Source of the DNA: Paenibacillus aurantius
Lineage (GTDB): Bacteria; Bacillota; Bacilli; Paenibacillales; NBRC-103111
Assembly (NCBI RefSeq): GCF_032268605.1
Contig: NZ_CP130318.1
Coordinates: forward strand, 1,894,001 to 1,958,000
Direction of reading: 5' to 3'
DNA: 64,000 nt
The notes below the pieces were generated by a model. The model made no database searches. It saw only the letters and a program-made list of their open reading frames with translations, and had not been told where the DNA came from. Both the position numbers and the translations under genes were made by a program. Below, in pieces: positions 19,167-28,607 of the stretch; positions within the stretch are counted from its first letter, which is position 1; each line of letters begins with the position of its first letter.

Positions 19167-19278
19167 TTCAATTCAAATTTTGTCCGGTTAAGCTGAAAAA
19201 TTAAACTTTTGTTAACAGCTCCTATTCTTTTCTTACATTAATAGCGCTTAGAATAGAGGAGGGATTGTCACTAAAAAA

Positions 19279-19358
19279 TTAGTTAAATTTTATATAAAAA
19301 GTGATTGACACATCAAAAATTACAGTGATAACATAAAGTTGGAAGGATTAAGTTTAAT
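19279..19358 (+). promoter_or_regulatory. Promoter of the DUF1593/binding-protein unit with operator-like sites
   Basis: The 403-base gap before the first gene of the cluster holds TTGACA (19305-19310) and a -10 region TGATAACAT (best -10 TAACAT, 19329-19334). An ATTAAGTTTAAT pseudo-palindrome (19347-19358) lies just downstream, and TTAGTTAAATTT (19279-19290) lies upstream. The TGATAACAT core and both motif types recur at the isomerase promoter (22313-22408), which points to shared control by the adjacent LacI protein. Confidence 0.55.
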
Positions 19359-19470
19359 GCATCCATAATTGGCAAATGTAACGACGATCATTTTTTAAAT
19401 GAAAAAGAAATAAAATTTTAGTTTGTAAGGGGAGGGGATAAGGCGGACGGGCGGTGGGCATTGATTTTGT

Positions 19471-19484
19471 TGAAAACGATTTCA
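19471..19484 (+). promoter_or_regulatory. cre-type catabolite repression site
   Basis: TGAAAACGATTTCA matches the Bacillus cre consensus TGWNANCGNTNWCA at every position. It lies between the promoter and the GTG start at 19495, where CcpA would block elongation. Confidence 0.6.
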
Positions 19485-19494
19485 AGATAAGGCG

Positions 19495-20733
19495 GTGGTT
19501 AGGATTCCTTTAACCAAAGGAGCGCTAAACGGGGAAAGGTATCGAGTAATCGTTTCAACCGATATTGGCGGGAGTGACCCGGATGACTTTCAATCCCTGG
19601 TGCATTATCTTCTATACTCCGATCTGTTTGATACGGAAGGTCTTATCTCTTCTCCATGGAGTCATGGCCGCAAGGAACACATCTTGGAAGTAATAGACCA
19701 ATATGAGCGTGATTACCTTTCCTTACGAGCTCATTCGGAAAATTACCCCGATCCCCATTATCTGCGTTCCATCAGCAAGCAAGGCACGATAGACTTTGCT
19801 CCCTACCGGGGTTTCTCCAACCCAACAGAGGGATCGGATTGGATCATCCACTGTGCCAGAAAGAAGGATGAACGTCCGCTCTATCTTTTAGTTTGGGGAT
19901 TGCTGGAGGACCTTGCCCAAGCACTCCATGATGACCCGGGCATTCAGGATAAACTGAGGGTCTATTACATAGGGGGTCCCAATAAAAAATGGGGGCTGAA
20001 TGCTTATGAGTACATCCGGGAGAATTTCCCTAAGCTATGGATAATCGAGAATAACTCCACTTATCGGGGGTGGTTTGTGGGAGGAAATCAAGAAAACGAT
20101 CTTGGTAATGATTCTTTTGTGGCCAACCACATAAGCGGACATGGCGCCTTGGGGGAGTATTTTGCGAAACATTTAAACGGAAGCATCAAAATGGGAGATA
20201 CCCCATCGGTTGCGTACTTGCTTAAAGGGAACCCCGAGGATCCCGAGCAGCCCGGGTGGGGCGGGAGGTTTACAAAAGTCTTGAGCCGGCCCGCTTACTT
20301 GTTGGAGCGAAACACCGGCAAGGAGGACCGGATTGAGATATTTGGCGTTCTGGAGTTAGTGTTTCGAGGACCGGATCCAGCGGTTCCCACAGACCGCCCT
20401 GTTTTCTTCCTCGTGGTCGAGGAGCAGGAATTTGAAGGTTTCTATTGTGGGGAGGGAAAGTACAGAGTCCGTTATATGCCGAAGAGGACAGGGCTCTTCT
20501 CCTATGCGACGAAGAGCGAGATTCCGGAGCTGGACGGCCAAACCGGGGAGTTTACTTGTGTAGGAGAATCGCCGGCAAGACTAGGGTATGATCCTGACCG
20601 GTATCCCCATTGGTGGTCGGACTTGTTAGAATCCGATTTGGCGGAGGCTTCCCATAAAGGAGCCAAAACGGTCAGCATGTGGAGGGAATCCTACCTGAGG
20701 GATTTTCAATCACGTATGGACCGCTGTCTTTAG
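19495..20733 (+). CDS. DUF1593 nucleoside-hydrolase-like protein
   Basis: 412 residues, no signal peptide, so cytoplasmic. The N-terminal ~270 residues match the DUF1593 family, which has the nucleoside-hydrolase fold: VSTDIGGSDPDDFQS is the calcium-binding aspartate cluster, and ENNSTYRGWF and GDTPSVAYLL follow. True nucleoside hydrolases cleave N-ribofuranosides; DUF1593 members occur in polysaccharide-degrading loci and their substrates are unknown. The GTG at 19495 is the first start after an in-frame stop at 19471-19473. It is first in a unit with a sugar-binding lipoprotein. A second DUF1593 gene lies at 27233. A furanosidase acting on the cluster's rare sugar is a reasonable guess. Confidence 0.75.
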   Translation: MVRIPLTKGALNGERYRVIVSTDIGGSDPDDFQSLVHYLLYSDLFDTEGLISSPWSHGRKEHILEVIDQYERDYLSLRAHSENYPDPHYLRSISKQGTIDFAPYRGFSNPTEGSDWIIHCARKKDERPLYLLVWGLLEDLAQALHDDPGIQDKLRVYYIGGPNKKWGLNAYEYIRENFPKLWIIENNSTYRGWFVGGNQENDLGNDSFVANHISGHGALGEYFAKHLNGSIKMGDTPSVAYLLKGNPEDPEQPGWGGRFTKVLSRPAYLLERNTGKEDRIEIFGVLELVFRGPDPAVPTDRPVFFLVVEEQEFEGFYCGEGKYRVRYMPKRTGLFSYATKSEIPELDGQTGEFTCVGESPARLGYDPDRYPHWWSDLLESDLAEASHKGAKTVSMWRESYLRDFQSRMDRCL

Positions 20734-20803
20734 AACCTTTTGACATCTTATAGTCCGGCACCCGCAAGGAAAAAAGAGGTTGAATTTAAAGGAGGCAAAA
20801 GGA

Positions 20804-22138
20804 ATGAAGAAGATCCCATTTATTTGTTTGGGTTTGGCTCTAACGGTTTGGACGGCTGGATGCACCAAGAGCAACCCCGAGGCTGAGGCAACCCCGGATA
20901 AAGGGGAACAAGCGGAAACCGGTCCTGTTCAGATTACCGTTTTCTCCGCTCCGGGTGATTCGGAAGCGTCATGGAACGATCGGTACGGAGATGCCATTAA
21001 GAAGAAATTCCCTAATGTTACCTTTAAATTTATCAGCCCAAGAGGGAACGATGCGCTAAGGATCGATAATTTTTTGGCTTCCGGTGAAACCGTCGACTTG
21101 TATTACGAATCAATAGGAGGCTATTTCGGCACTCTGCCCAAATATAATTTGCAATTTGATCATACGGACCTCATTAAGAAATATCAGGTGGATCTCGACA
21201 CTTTCGAACCCTCTCTAATCGATGCGCTAAAAACAAATGGGAATGGTCAAATCTGGGGATTGCCTGTAAACAATAATAATATGGTCCTCTATTACAATAA
21301 AGATATTTTTGATAAGTTTGGCGTTCCCTACCTGAAGGATGGAATGACCTGGGATGAAGTTATCGATATCTCCAAGAAATTCAATCAAACCGTTGATGGC
21401 AAGCAATATATAGGGTTGATCGTTTCTCCTAAGCATATTATGAACGTAAATCAATTCTCCATCCCTTACGTGGACCCCAAGACCAAACTTCCATCGTATA
21501 CAGATAGCAATTGGAATGAATCTTGGAAAACCCTCCTTCAGACCTCCTTCATTCAACCGGCGAGTGACAGCGGATACAAAGCGAAAATTGAGCAGTTGGG
21601 TAAGAAGCTTCCTTATGCGAATGAATGGCAAAAAACGTATGAGGCTGCCATGTACGCTCATTTGTCCAATCTGCCGTTTATCAATGAACCCGAGTTCCTT
21701 AACATGAATTTTGATATGGTCTCCCTGCCTACCTATAAACAGCTTCCAGGGGTTGGCAGTCAGATGTATCCCACCTACTTTTCGACCACTTCTCTGAGCA
21801 AACACAAAGATATCGTCTTCCAGATGATCAAATACTTGACTAGTGAAGAATATCAGAACGAGTATTCGAAAAAAGGGGTGATGCCTGTTCTTAAGAATGA
21901 CAGCCTAAAGAAGAGCTTTGCCACGGAAACGAAATACAAAGACAAGAATATTAATTTTGGTGCCGTATTTTATAATAAGCCCGCTCCTATCTCTCCCAAG
22001 TCGGAATTGGATTCCCCGGTTCAATCGACGATTGTTTCCAAGCTGGTCGATCTCTCCCTTGGGAATATGGACCCGAACACCGCCCTGCGGACGGCCTACG
22101 AGGAAGGGGAAAAGGAGATTCAGAAAAACAAAAAGTAA
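20804..22138 (+). CDS. Sugar-binding lipoprotein of an ABC importer, no permease nearby
   Basis: 444 residues, CUT1-type family 1 binding protein. It has a lipoprotein signal with the modified cysteine at C20 (VWTAGC), and the typical WGLPVNNNNMVLYYNKDIF segment. An AAAGGAGG site eight bases before the ATG at 20804 fixes the start; an upstream in-frame TTG lacks one. No permease or ATPase gene lies in this cluster, so it must work with permeases elsewhere. It ends at a strong terminator. Confidence 0.9.
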   Translation: MKKIPFICLGLALTVWTAGCTKSNPEAEATPDKGEQAETGPVQITVFSAPGDSEASWNDRYGDAIKKKFPNVTFKFISPRGNDALRIDNFLASGETVDLYYESIGGYFGTLPKYNLQFDHTDLIKKYQVDLDTFEPSLIDALKTNGNGQIWGLPVNNNNMVLYYNKDIFDKFGVPYLKDGMTWDEVIDISKKFNQTVDGKQYIGLIVSPKHIMNVNQFSIPYVDPKTKLPSYTDSNWNESWKTLLQTSFIQPASDSGYKAKIEQLGKKLPYANEWQKTYEAAMYAHLSNLPFINEPEFLNMNFDMVSLPTYKQLPGVGSQMYPTYFSTTSLSKHKDIVFQMIKYLTSEEYQNEYSKKGVMPVLKNDSLKKSFATETKYKDKNINFGAVFYNKPAPISPKSELDSPVQSTIVSKLVDLSLGNMDPNTALRTAYEEGEKEIQKNKK

Positions 22139-22167
22139 TCGAACAAGCCGGAGTATAAACGAACGCC

Positions 22168-22203
22168 AAAAGCCTGCCGTATTTTGAGGCAGGCTTTTTT
22201 GGT
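22168..22203 (+). terminator. Rho-independent terminator after the sugar-binding lipoprotein gene
   Basis: The stem AAAGCCTGCC / GGCAGGCTTT with a nine-base loop is followed by six or more T residues. It splits the cluster into two transcription units. Confidence 0.9.
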
Positions 22204-22312
22204 TTTATCCGTTGTTTACAAGAAAACTTTACATTGCTAATTAGATCTTTTCTTCGGAATAGCAGAGAGGAAGGTAAATGGAATTTGAAATTTATATAAA
22301 ATAATACTTAAA

Positions 22313-22408
22313 TTTTAACTAAACAATGGTTGACCATGGAAATAAGGCCATGATAACATACATTTATACGGGATTAGTACTAAACTTATATTCTGAAATT
22401 TAGTTATC
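22313..22408 (+). promoter_or_regulatory. Promoter of the isomerase-transketolase-kinase operon with operator-like sites
   Basis: TTGACC (22330-22335) and the -10 region TGATAACAT (22351-22359) copy the layout of the promoter at 19305. Candidate LacI sites flank it: TTTTAACTAAAC (22313-22324), ACTAAACTTATA (22379-22390) and AAATTTAGTTATC (22396-22408). Apart from this and the terminator, the 320-base gap holds nothing else. Confidence 0.5.
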
Positions 22409-22458
22409 ATCCAAAACATCCAGCCGCATTTATTATTCCCCTACGGAGGTTTCATCGA

Positions 22459-23892
22459 ATGAAAAAACTAAAGCTCGGCTATGCTCCAACACGAAGATTT
22501 GTATTCAGTGCAGAGGATGCTTTCAAGTACAAGGTCATGATTAAAGAAAAGGTGGAAAGCTTCGGCCTCGACCTGGACCTGGTTGACCTGGAAGGGCTGA
22601 ACCAGGAAGGACTTCTCTATGATGATAATATTAACGCGGACCTGATTATCGAGAGATTTAGGCAGGAGCAGGTGGACGCCGTTTTTTTTCCTCATTGCAA
22701 CTTTGGAACCGAGGATACTGTGGCCCGGGTCGGGAAAGCGCTGGGGAAGCCGGTGCTGCTGTGGGGACCACGGGACGAAGCTCCTCTTGAGGATGGAACC
22801 CGCCTTCGCGATACGCAGTGCGGCTTGTTCGCAACAGGCAAGGTGTTACGCCGGTTTAACGTTCCCTTCTCCTACATAACGAATACACGGGTAAACGATC
22901 CGGTATTCGAAAGGGGATTTGCCAATTTCGTCTCGGCGGCTAATGTCGTTCGCCAGTTCCGCCATCTTCGTATCCTTCAAATCGGACCGCGTCCGTCTTC
23001 CTTCTGGACCATGATTTGCAATGAGGGTGAGCTGCTGGAGCGGTTTGGCATCGAGGTGCATCCTATTACGCTTGTCGATATACAGCGGGCCTCGAAGCAG
23101 ATCGAGAAAGGAAGTTCCTCCGAGCTGACGGAGGCGATAGACTATATCAAAGCGAAGCTGGATTGGTCGGAGGTCACGGAGGACGATGTGAAGCGGATCG
23201 CTTCGTTGAAAGTCGCCATGAGACAGTACGCCCGGCAGACAGGCAGCTCCGCGATCGCCATCCAATGCTGGTCTTCCCTGCAGGATGCTATGGGGATTAT
23301 GCCCTGCCTGGCCAATGCCATCTTGACGGACGAACAAATTCCGGTCACTTGCGAGACGGACATCCACGGGGCGATTACCTCCGTTATGGTTCAGGCGGCC
23401 TCGATGAATCAAGCTCCTACCTTTTTCGCGGATCTGACGATCCGCCACCCGGAGAATCCCAACGGGGAGCTTTTGTTTCATTGCGGCAATTTCCCGGTAT
23501 CGCTTTCGGTCGAGAACCAACCGAAGCTGCGTAAGCATTTTCTGTTTGATGACCACTCCCCAGGAACGCATGAGGGGGAAATTAAGGGAGGCGATATGAC
23601 GCTGGCGCGTTTTGACGGAGATCACGGCGATTACCAGCTGTTTCTTGGGCGCGCCAAGGGAATTCAAGGACCCTACACCCGCGGTTCTTACGTATGGGTC
23701 GAAGTGAACGACTGGCCTCTATGGGAAGAAAAGCTGGTTAAGGGTCCTTACGTCCACCATTCCGTGGGGATTCACGCGAACGTCATTCCGGCCTTATACG
23801 AAGCCTGCCACTATATCCCCGGGTTAACACCGGATCCCGTAGATCCGACCGAAAGTGAAATTCAGGCCTGGATTAGAGGAAAGGGCCTATAA
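22459..23892 (+). CDS. L-fucose/L-arabinose isomerase-family protein
   Basis: 477 residues of the FucI/AraA superfamily, which converts aldoses to ketoses with a manganese-type metal ion. Likely metal ligands are E299 (CETDIHG), D325 (FADLTIRHPE) and a histidine in HHSVGIHANV (H433, H434 or H439); spacing of the first two is close to FucI. It is shorter than FucI (about 590 residues) and not a close match to either FucI or AraA, so the substrate is open. It starts with a CGGAGG site and is first of a five-gene operon with a split transketolase, an FGGY kinase and a DUF1593 protein. It presumably makes the ketose that the kinase phosphorylates. Confidence 0.85.
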   Translation: MKKLKLGYAPTRRFVFSAEDAFKYKVMIKEKVESFGLDLDLVDLEGLNQEGLLYDDNINADLIIERFRQEQVDAVFFPHCNFGTEDTVARVGKALGKPVLLWGPRDEAPLEDGTRLRDTQCGLFATGKVLRRFNVPFSYITNTRVNDPVFERGFANFVSAANVVRQFRHLRILQIGPRPSSFWTMICNEGELLERFGIEVHPITLVDIQRASKQIEKGSSSELTEAIDYIKAKLDWSEVTEDDVKRIASLKVAMRQYARQTGSSAIAIQCWSSLQDAMGIMPCLANAILTDEQIPVTCETDIHGAITSVMVQAASMNQAPTFFADLTIRHPENPNGELLFHCGNFPVSLSVENQPKLRKHFLFDDHSPGTHEGEIKGGDMTLARFDGDHGDYQLFLGRAKGIQGPYTRGSYVWVEVNDWPLWEEKLVKGPYVHHSVGIHANVIPALYEACHYIPGLTPDPVDPTESEIQAWIRGKGL

Positions 23893-23905
23893 CTAAGGAG
23901 GGCAT

Positions 23906-24751
23906 ATGGAAATAGTAGAGCTTCAACTAAAAGCCGCCCAAATCCGAAAGGATCTGCTGACGATTATCCATCGTGCCAAAACCGGGCACACCGGCGGTTC
24001 CCTCAGCAATACGGACATCCTGACGGCCTTGTATTACCGGGTTATGAATATCGATCCGGACCATCCGCAAGACGAGAACCGGGACCGCTTTGTGTTAAGC
24101 AAAGGCCATTCCGTGGAATCGCTGTGGTCGATTCTGGCCGATAGAGGTTTTTTTGCTAAAGAAGAGCTTCTAACGTACAGCCAGTTCGGTACGAGGTTGA
24201 TCGGCCATCCTAACAATAAGGTGCCCGGGATCGAGATGAACACAGGCGCCCTTGGCCACGGGCTAGCCGTATCCGTTGGAATGGCCCTTGCCGCTAAACG
24301 GTTTGGGAAGAAGTACCGCACCTATTGCTTGATGGGGGACGGCGAGCAAGCGGAAGGCTCCGTATGGGAAGGAGCTATGGCGGGCGCCCATTATAAGCTG
24401 GATAACTTAATCGGCATCATTGACCGTAACCGGCTCCAGATTAGCGGCCCCACCGATGAAGTCATGGGCCTTGAACCGCTGGAAGAGAAATGGGCTTCCT
24501 TTGGCTGGCACGTCGTTTCGATCGATGGCAACGATATGCAGGAGCTGGTGCAAACCTTTGAAGCGGTCCCCCAGGTGGCGGATAAGCCGACGCTCGTCAT
24601 GGCCAATACCGTAAAAGGCAAAGGGGTATCGTTTGCGGAGAATGTGGCCCACTGGCATCATCATGTGCCAAACGATGCGGAATGGGAGAAAGCGCTGTCC
24701 GAACTGGATTCTTCTATTGAAAAGCTTAAACGGGAAGGGCAGGTTTGCTAA
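23906..24751 (+). CDS. Transketolase-like subunit A (thiamine diphosphate domain)
   Basis: 281 residues, the N-terminal half of transketolase as a separate subunit. Landmarks are the TGHTGGSLS loop, SKGHSVESLW, and the thiamine diphosphate/magnesium motif GDGEQAEGSVWEG ... DRNRLQISG. It forms the active enzyme with the next gene. Split transketolases of this kind occur in dedicated sugar routes, including the two-subunit apulose-4-phosphate transketolase of D-apiose catabolism. It transfers a two-carbon unit from a ketose phosphate to an aldose phosphate; the donor here is unknown. Confidence 0.9.
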   Translation: MEIVELQLKAAQIRKDLLTIIHRAKTGHTGGSLSNTDILTALYYRVMNIDPDHPQDENRDRFVLSKGHSVESLWSILADRGFFAKEELLTYSQFGTRLIGHPNNKVPGIEMNTGALGHGLAVSVGMALAAKRFGKKYRTYCLMGDGEQAEGSVWEGAMAGAHYKLDNLIGIIDRNRLQISGPTDEVMGLEPLEEKWASFGWHVVSIDGNDMQELVQTFEAVPQVADKPTLVMANTVKGKGVSFAENVAHWHHHVPNDAEWEKALSELDSSIEKLKREGQVC

Positions 24752-24752
24752 T

Positions 24753-25688
24753 ATGAACACAATCGCCAACCGGCAGGTCATATGCGAGACCCTGCTGAAC
24801 CTTGCCAAGGATGACCAGGATATTATGGTGCTGGCAAGTGATTCCCGGGGATCAGCGGCCATGGCGCCTTTCGCCAATGAATTTCCTAATCAGTTCGTCG
24901 AGGTGGGGATAGCCGAGCAGAATATCGTGGGGATCTCGGCGGGACTCGCCCACAGCGGGAAAAAGCCATTTGTCACCTCACCCGCCTGCTTCCTTAGCAT
25001 GCGCAGCATTGAGCAGATTAAGGTGGATGTCGCTTATTCCGCAACCAACGTGAAGCTTATCGGGATCAGCGGGGGCGTAAGCTACGGGGCTCTGGGCATG
25101 TCCCATCATTCCGTACAGGACATAGCCGTAGCCCGGGCGATACCGGGACTCTCCGTAATCCTGCCCGCCGACCGGCATGAAACGAAACGAATGACGGAGG
25201 CATTGGTCAACCATGTGGGCGGTGTTTATGTGCGGATCGGCCGCAATCCGGTCGAGGACGTCTACGAATCGGGTGACTATGAATTCCTGATCGGGAAAGC
25301 CGTAACGATGCGCGAGGGGACGGATATTACCATTATCGCCGCCGGAGAGACGGTCCGTGTCGCCCTTGACGCCCACGAAGCGCTCAAGGAAGCCGGAATA
25401 TCCTGCCGGGTATTGAATATGCACACGATTAAACCTCTCGACGAAGAAGCGATCGTGAAAGCGGCGAAGGAAACGGGCGCTATTATTACGGTGGAGGAGC
25501 ACAGCGTGCTGGGAGGACTAGGAGCTGCGGTGGCTGAGGTGGTGGTCCAGCATCAGCCGGTGCCCATGCGTATCCTCGGGATTCCGGATGAGCCGGCCAT
25601 CGCGGGAAAAACGCCGGAGGTCTTCAAGCATTACGGGATCAGTGCGGATAACCTTAAACGGGTGGCCCTTCAGCTTCTCGGCCAATAG
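24753..25688 (+). CDS. Transketolase-like subunit B (pyrimidine-binding and C-terminal domains)
   Basis: 311 residues, the C-terminal half of transketolase: pyrimidine-binding domain with the catalytic glutamate in VEVGIAEQNIVG, and the C-terminal domain ending at about residue 311 (VEEHSVLGGLGAAVAE). The ATG at 24753 follows subunit A directly; an open frame upstream of it is only overlap. Partner of the preceding gene. Confidence 0.9.
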   Translation: MNTIANRQVICETLLNLAKDDQDIMVLASDSRGSAAMAPFANEFPNQFVEVGIAEQNIVGISAGLAHSGKKPFVTSPACFLSMRSIEQIKVDVAYSATNVKLIGISGGVSYGALGMSHHSVQDIAVARAIPGLSVILPADRHETKRMTEALVNHVGGVYVRIGRNPVEDVYESGDYEFLIGKAVTMREGTDITIIAAGETVRVALDAHEALKEAGISCRVLNMHTIKPLDEEAIVKAAKETGAIITVEEHSVLGGLGAAVAEVVVQHQPVPMRILGIPDEPAIAGKTPEVFKHYGISADNLKRVALQLLGQ

Positions 25689-25700
25689 GAGTCCATACTC

Positions 25701-27200
25701 ATGAAGAAAGATTATATCCTGACGATCGATCAAAGCACCTCCGGTACGAAGGCCCTGGTCTTCGACCGGTCCGGGACGATTATGGCTCGCTCCTCGGCTC
25801 CGCATCAACAGATCTATCCGCAGCCCGGCTGGGTAGAGCATGATCCTTTGGAGATATACGAAAGCGTCAAACAGACAGCGCTTGACGTGCTGCAGACGGC
25901 CGGTATTCAACCCGGCGAGCTGGCCGCTCTAACGGTAACCAATCAGCGCGAGACGGCCGTCATGTGGGACCGCCTAACGGGTTTGCCCGTTTATCCGGCG
26001 ATCGTCTGGCAATGCCAGCGTACAGCGGATCAGTGCCAATCCTATAAAGCGGCCGGATTAGAGGAAGAGGTCCGGTCCAAAACCGGCTTAATGCTGGATC
26101 CGTATTTCTCGGCAGCCAAATGGGGATGGATGCTGAAGGAAGTGGAAGGGGCGGAGCAGAAGCTTAACGAGGGAAGGCTGCTGGCAGGCACGATCGATAG
26201 CTGGATCCTATGGAAGCTTACGGCGGGCAAGGTTCACGCTACGGATTATACCAACGCCAGCCGGACCTCCCTGTTCAATATTCATACGCTGGGCTGGGAT
26301 GAAGCCCTTTGTGAACAGTTCGGTGTTCCCTCGAGACTCCTTCCCGAAGTGAAGTTCTCCGATGATGGATACGGGTATACGGAAGATCCCGCTCTGTTCG
26401 GGGAGGTACGGGTTCCGATCACCGGCATTATCGGGGATTCCCAGGCTGCTCTTTATGGAAATCAATGCTTTCAGCCGGGTATGGCCAAGGCTACTTATGG
26501 AACCGGTACTTCTCTGTTAATGAACATCGGAGAGAAGCCCTCTCCCTCCGGGAACGGACTGGTAACCGCTATCGCCTGGGGGAGGGGAGGCCGGATCACC
26601 TATGCGATGGAAGCGGTGATTCGAACGACGGGAGACAGCATGAAATGGGTCCGGGATAATTTGGGATTGTTCAAGACCTTCGAGGAGATGGGTCAGCTTT
26701 TGGCACAAGCCCCATCGAACGAAGGGGTCTATCTCGTGCCTGCTTTTGTGGGGCTGGGTGCGCCTTACTGGGATGCTTATGCACGAGCTTCCCTCACCGG
26801 AATGAGCAGAAGTACGGGGAAGGCACATATCATCCGCGCCGCGTTGGAGAGTACGGCCTATCAAGTCTGTGACGCGGTTCGGTTATTGGAGAAAGAAACC
26901 GGGATCCTTCTACAGGAGCTCCGTACGGACGGGGGAGCCTCCGACAATCCGACCCTGATGCAATTTCAAGCGGACTTGTTGAATCGTCCCGTTGTCAAAT
27001 CGAAGATAGCCGAGCTTTCGGCCATGGGATCTTATTATCTGGGCGGACTGGCCGTAGGCTTCTGGTCTTCCCCGTCTGACCTTCCTTCGCCAAGCGCCCC
27101 CTATCAGAGCTACATTCCGGAAATGAAGCCCGAGCTTCGCGACCGCTTCTATGAGGGCTGGCTGCGGGCGGTCCGTTCCGTGTTAACCCATACCGGATGA
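25701..27200 (+). CDS. FGGY-family sugar or polyol kinase, glycerol-kinase-like
   Basis: 499 residues, FGGY carbohydrate kinase with two actin-like domains: phosphate-binding loops [17 protein letters not shown] and [10 protein letters not shown], and a C-terminal adenosine loop (TDGGASDNP). Among family members it is closest to glycerol kinase: TNQRET, WQCQRT and the catalytic aspartate in [11 protein letters not shown] are kept. The context (aldose isomerase upstream, split transketolase between) argues for a ketose substrate rather than glycerol, for example apulose or another branched or rare ketopentose, but glycerol kinase cannot be excluded from sequence. No glpF or glpD is nearby. Confidence 0.85.
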   Translation: MKKDYILTIDQSTSGTKALVFDRSGTIMARSSAPHQQIYPQPGWVEHDPLEIYESVKQTALDVLQTAGIQPGELAALTVTNQRETAVMWDRLTGLPVYPAIVWQCQRTADQCQSYKAAGLEEEVRSKTGLMLDPYFSAAKWGWMLKEVEGAEQKLNEGRLLAGTIDSWILWKLTAGKVHATDYTNASRTSLFNIHTLGWDEALCEQFGVPSRLLPEVKFSDDGYGYTEDPALFGEVRVPITGIIGDSQAALYGNQCFQPGMAKATYGTGTSLLMNIGEKPSPSGNGLVTAIAWGRGGRITYAMEAVIRTTGDSMKWVRDNLGLFKTFEEMGQLLAQAPSNEGVYLVPAFVGLGAPYWDAYARASLTGMSRSTGKAHIIRAALESTAYQVCDAVRLLEKETGILLQELRTDGGASDNPTLMQFQADLLNRPVVKSKIAELSAMGSYYLGGLAVGFWSSPSDLPSPSAPYQSYIPEMKPELRDRFYEGWLRAVRSVLTHTG

Positions 27201-27232
27201 AGCCACGGCTTATCCGCCATAAGGAGGTAACC

Positions 27233-28603
27233 ATGAACCTGGAGGAACCAAACGGCAAGCCCCGCGTCCTTGTGCTGACCGATATTGAGAACGAACCCGA
27301 CGATGCCATGTCGCTGGTGCGCTTTCTTACCTATTCCAATCACTGGGACGTGGAAGGACTTGTCGCCACCACTTCGATCCACCAAAGGGATAAAACCGCC
27401 GCGTGGCGGATCCGGGAAATCGTCGAAGCCTACGGCCAAGTCCGCGATAATCTGGAACAGCACGAGCCCGGTTATCCGGATGGCCGGTATTTGCTATCCA
27501 TCATCAAGGAAGGGCTTCCTCTCTATGGGATGGAAGCCGTCGGGGCCGATAAGGATTCCTCGGGCTCCGAACGGTTGATCGAGGCCGTTGACCGCGACGA
27601 CCCCCGCCCGTTATGGGTCCTGATCTGGGGCGGCCCGAATGTTCTGGCCCAGTCCCTCTGGAAGGTCCGGGCTACGCGTCCGGCAGCAGAGCTCGATCAA
27701 TTCGTGTCCCGTCTCCGGGTTTACGCGATCTCCGATCAAGACGATTCCGGTCCCTGGATCCGCAAGACATTCCCTGACTTGTTTTATATCGCCAGTCCCG
27801 GCTACCACAGCGGCGGCGCTTATCATTTCGCAACCTGGAGCGGGATTAGCGGGGACCGGTTTCACGGCCGTTTTACCGGTGCCGACTTTACCATCGTAGA
27901 CAATCCATGGCTGGATGATAACATCCGCTGCAAAGGGCCGCTTGGTGCCCAATACCCGCAAGCCACGTTTCTCATGGAAGGCGACACGCCCACTTTCCTC
28001 TATCTTATTAATAATGGACTCGGCAGCCCGGAGCACCCGGATTGGGGAAGCTGGGGAGGGCGTTACGAATGGTATACCCCTCCTACCCAGAAGAGCTTTC
28101 TGGAGCCGGAGACCCGGCCATTCTGGAACGATGCCGCTGATGAGGTTCTCGGTGTGGACGGCCATTGGCATACGAGCAACAAAGCGACAATCTGGCGATG
28201 GCGTTCCGCCTTTCAGAATGATTTTGCCGCCCGAATGGATTGGACGATCAAGTCCTATGGCGAGGCCAATCATCCGCCCGTTCCTAAGCTGGGTCACCCG
28301 GCCGAGCTGACGGCCAGGCCAGGGGAACGCGTGGAGCTTAGCGCTGAAGGCTCGTTTGACCCGGACGGCGACACGCTTTCCTATCATTGGTTCTATTACG
28401 GCGAGGCCGGTTCCTTTACCACCTCCAACGCCCGCAGCGGGGATCCCGTCCCGATTCAGGACGCCGATAAACCGAAGGCCTGGTTTACCGTCCCCACCCA
28501 ACGTGTCTTGCGCAACGGCACGATGCACATCATCCTCGCCGTCACCGACAACGGAACTCCGGCACTGACCCGCTACCGGCGCGTGATCGTAAACGTCGTC
28601 TGA
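27233..28603 (+). CDS. DUF1593 protein with Sde182-type C-terminal domain
   Basis: 456 residues. The nucleoside-hydrolase-like DUF1593 domain (1-300; [13 protein letters not shown] aspartate cluster, [13 protein letters not shown]) is joined to a beta-sandwich C-terminal domain (about 350-456; [21 protein letters not shown]), as in the so-called cellulose-binding Sde182 proteins. No signal peptide is evident. The ATG at 27233 has an ideal AAGGAGGT site; the in-frame upstream ATG does not. It is the last gene of the isomerase operon and a paralogue of the protein at 19495. A glycosidase role on a furanoside is suspected, but no activity is established for the family. It converges on an AraC gene with a four-base gap. 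Confidence 0.8.
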   Translation: MNLEEPNGKPRVLVLTDIENEPDDAMSLVRFLTYSNHWDVEGLVATTSIHQRDKTAAWRIREIVEAYGQVRDNLEQHEPGYPDGRYLLSIIKEGLPLYGMEAVGADKDSSGSERLIEAVDRDDPRPLWVLIWGGPNVLAQSLWKVRATRPAAELDQFVSRLRVYAISDQDDSGPWIRKTFPDLFYIASPGYHSGGAYHFATWSGISGDRFHGRFTGADFTIVDNPWLDDNIRCKGPLGAQYPQATFLMEGDTPTFLYLINNGLGSPEHPDWGSWGGRYEWYTPPTQKSFLEPETRPFWNDAADEVLGVDGHWHTSNKATIWRWRSAFQNDFAARMDWTIKSYGEANHPPVPKLGHPAELTARPGERVELSAEGSFDPDGDTLSYHWFYYGEAGSFTTSNARSGDPVPIQDADKPKAWFTVPTQRVLRNGTMHIILAVTDNGTPALTRYRRVIVNVV

Positions 28604-28607
28604 AGCG

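Noticed and set aside
19495-20733. Purine/pyrimidine nucleosidase of nucleotide salvage
   Set aside because: It is a distant DUF1593 variant lying in a sugar catabolic cluster with no nucleoside transport or salvage genes.
25701-27200. Housekeeping glycerol kinase glpK
   Set aside because: The motifs are close to glycerol kinase, but no glpF, glpD or glpP is present and the gene is embedded between transketolase and DUF1593 genes, so the symbol is withheld.
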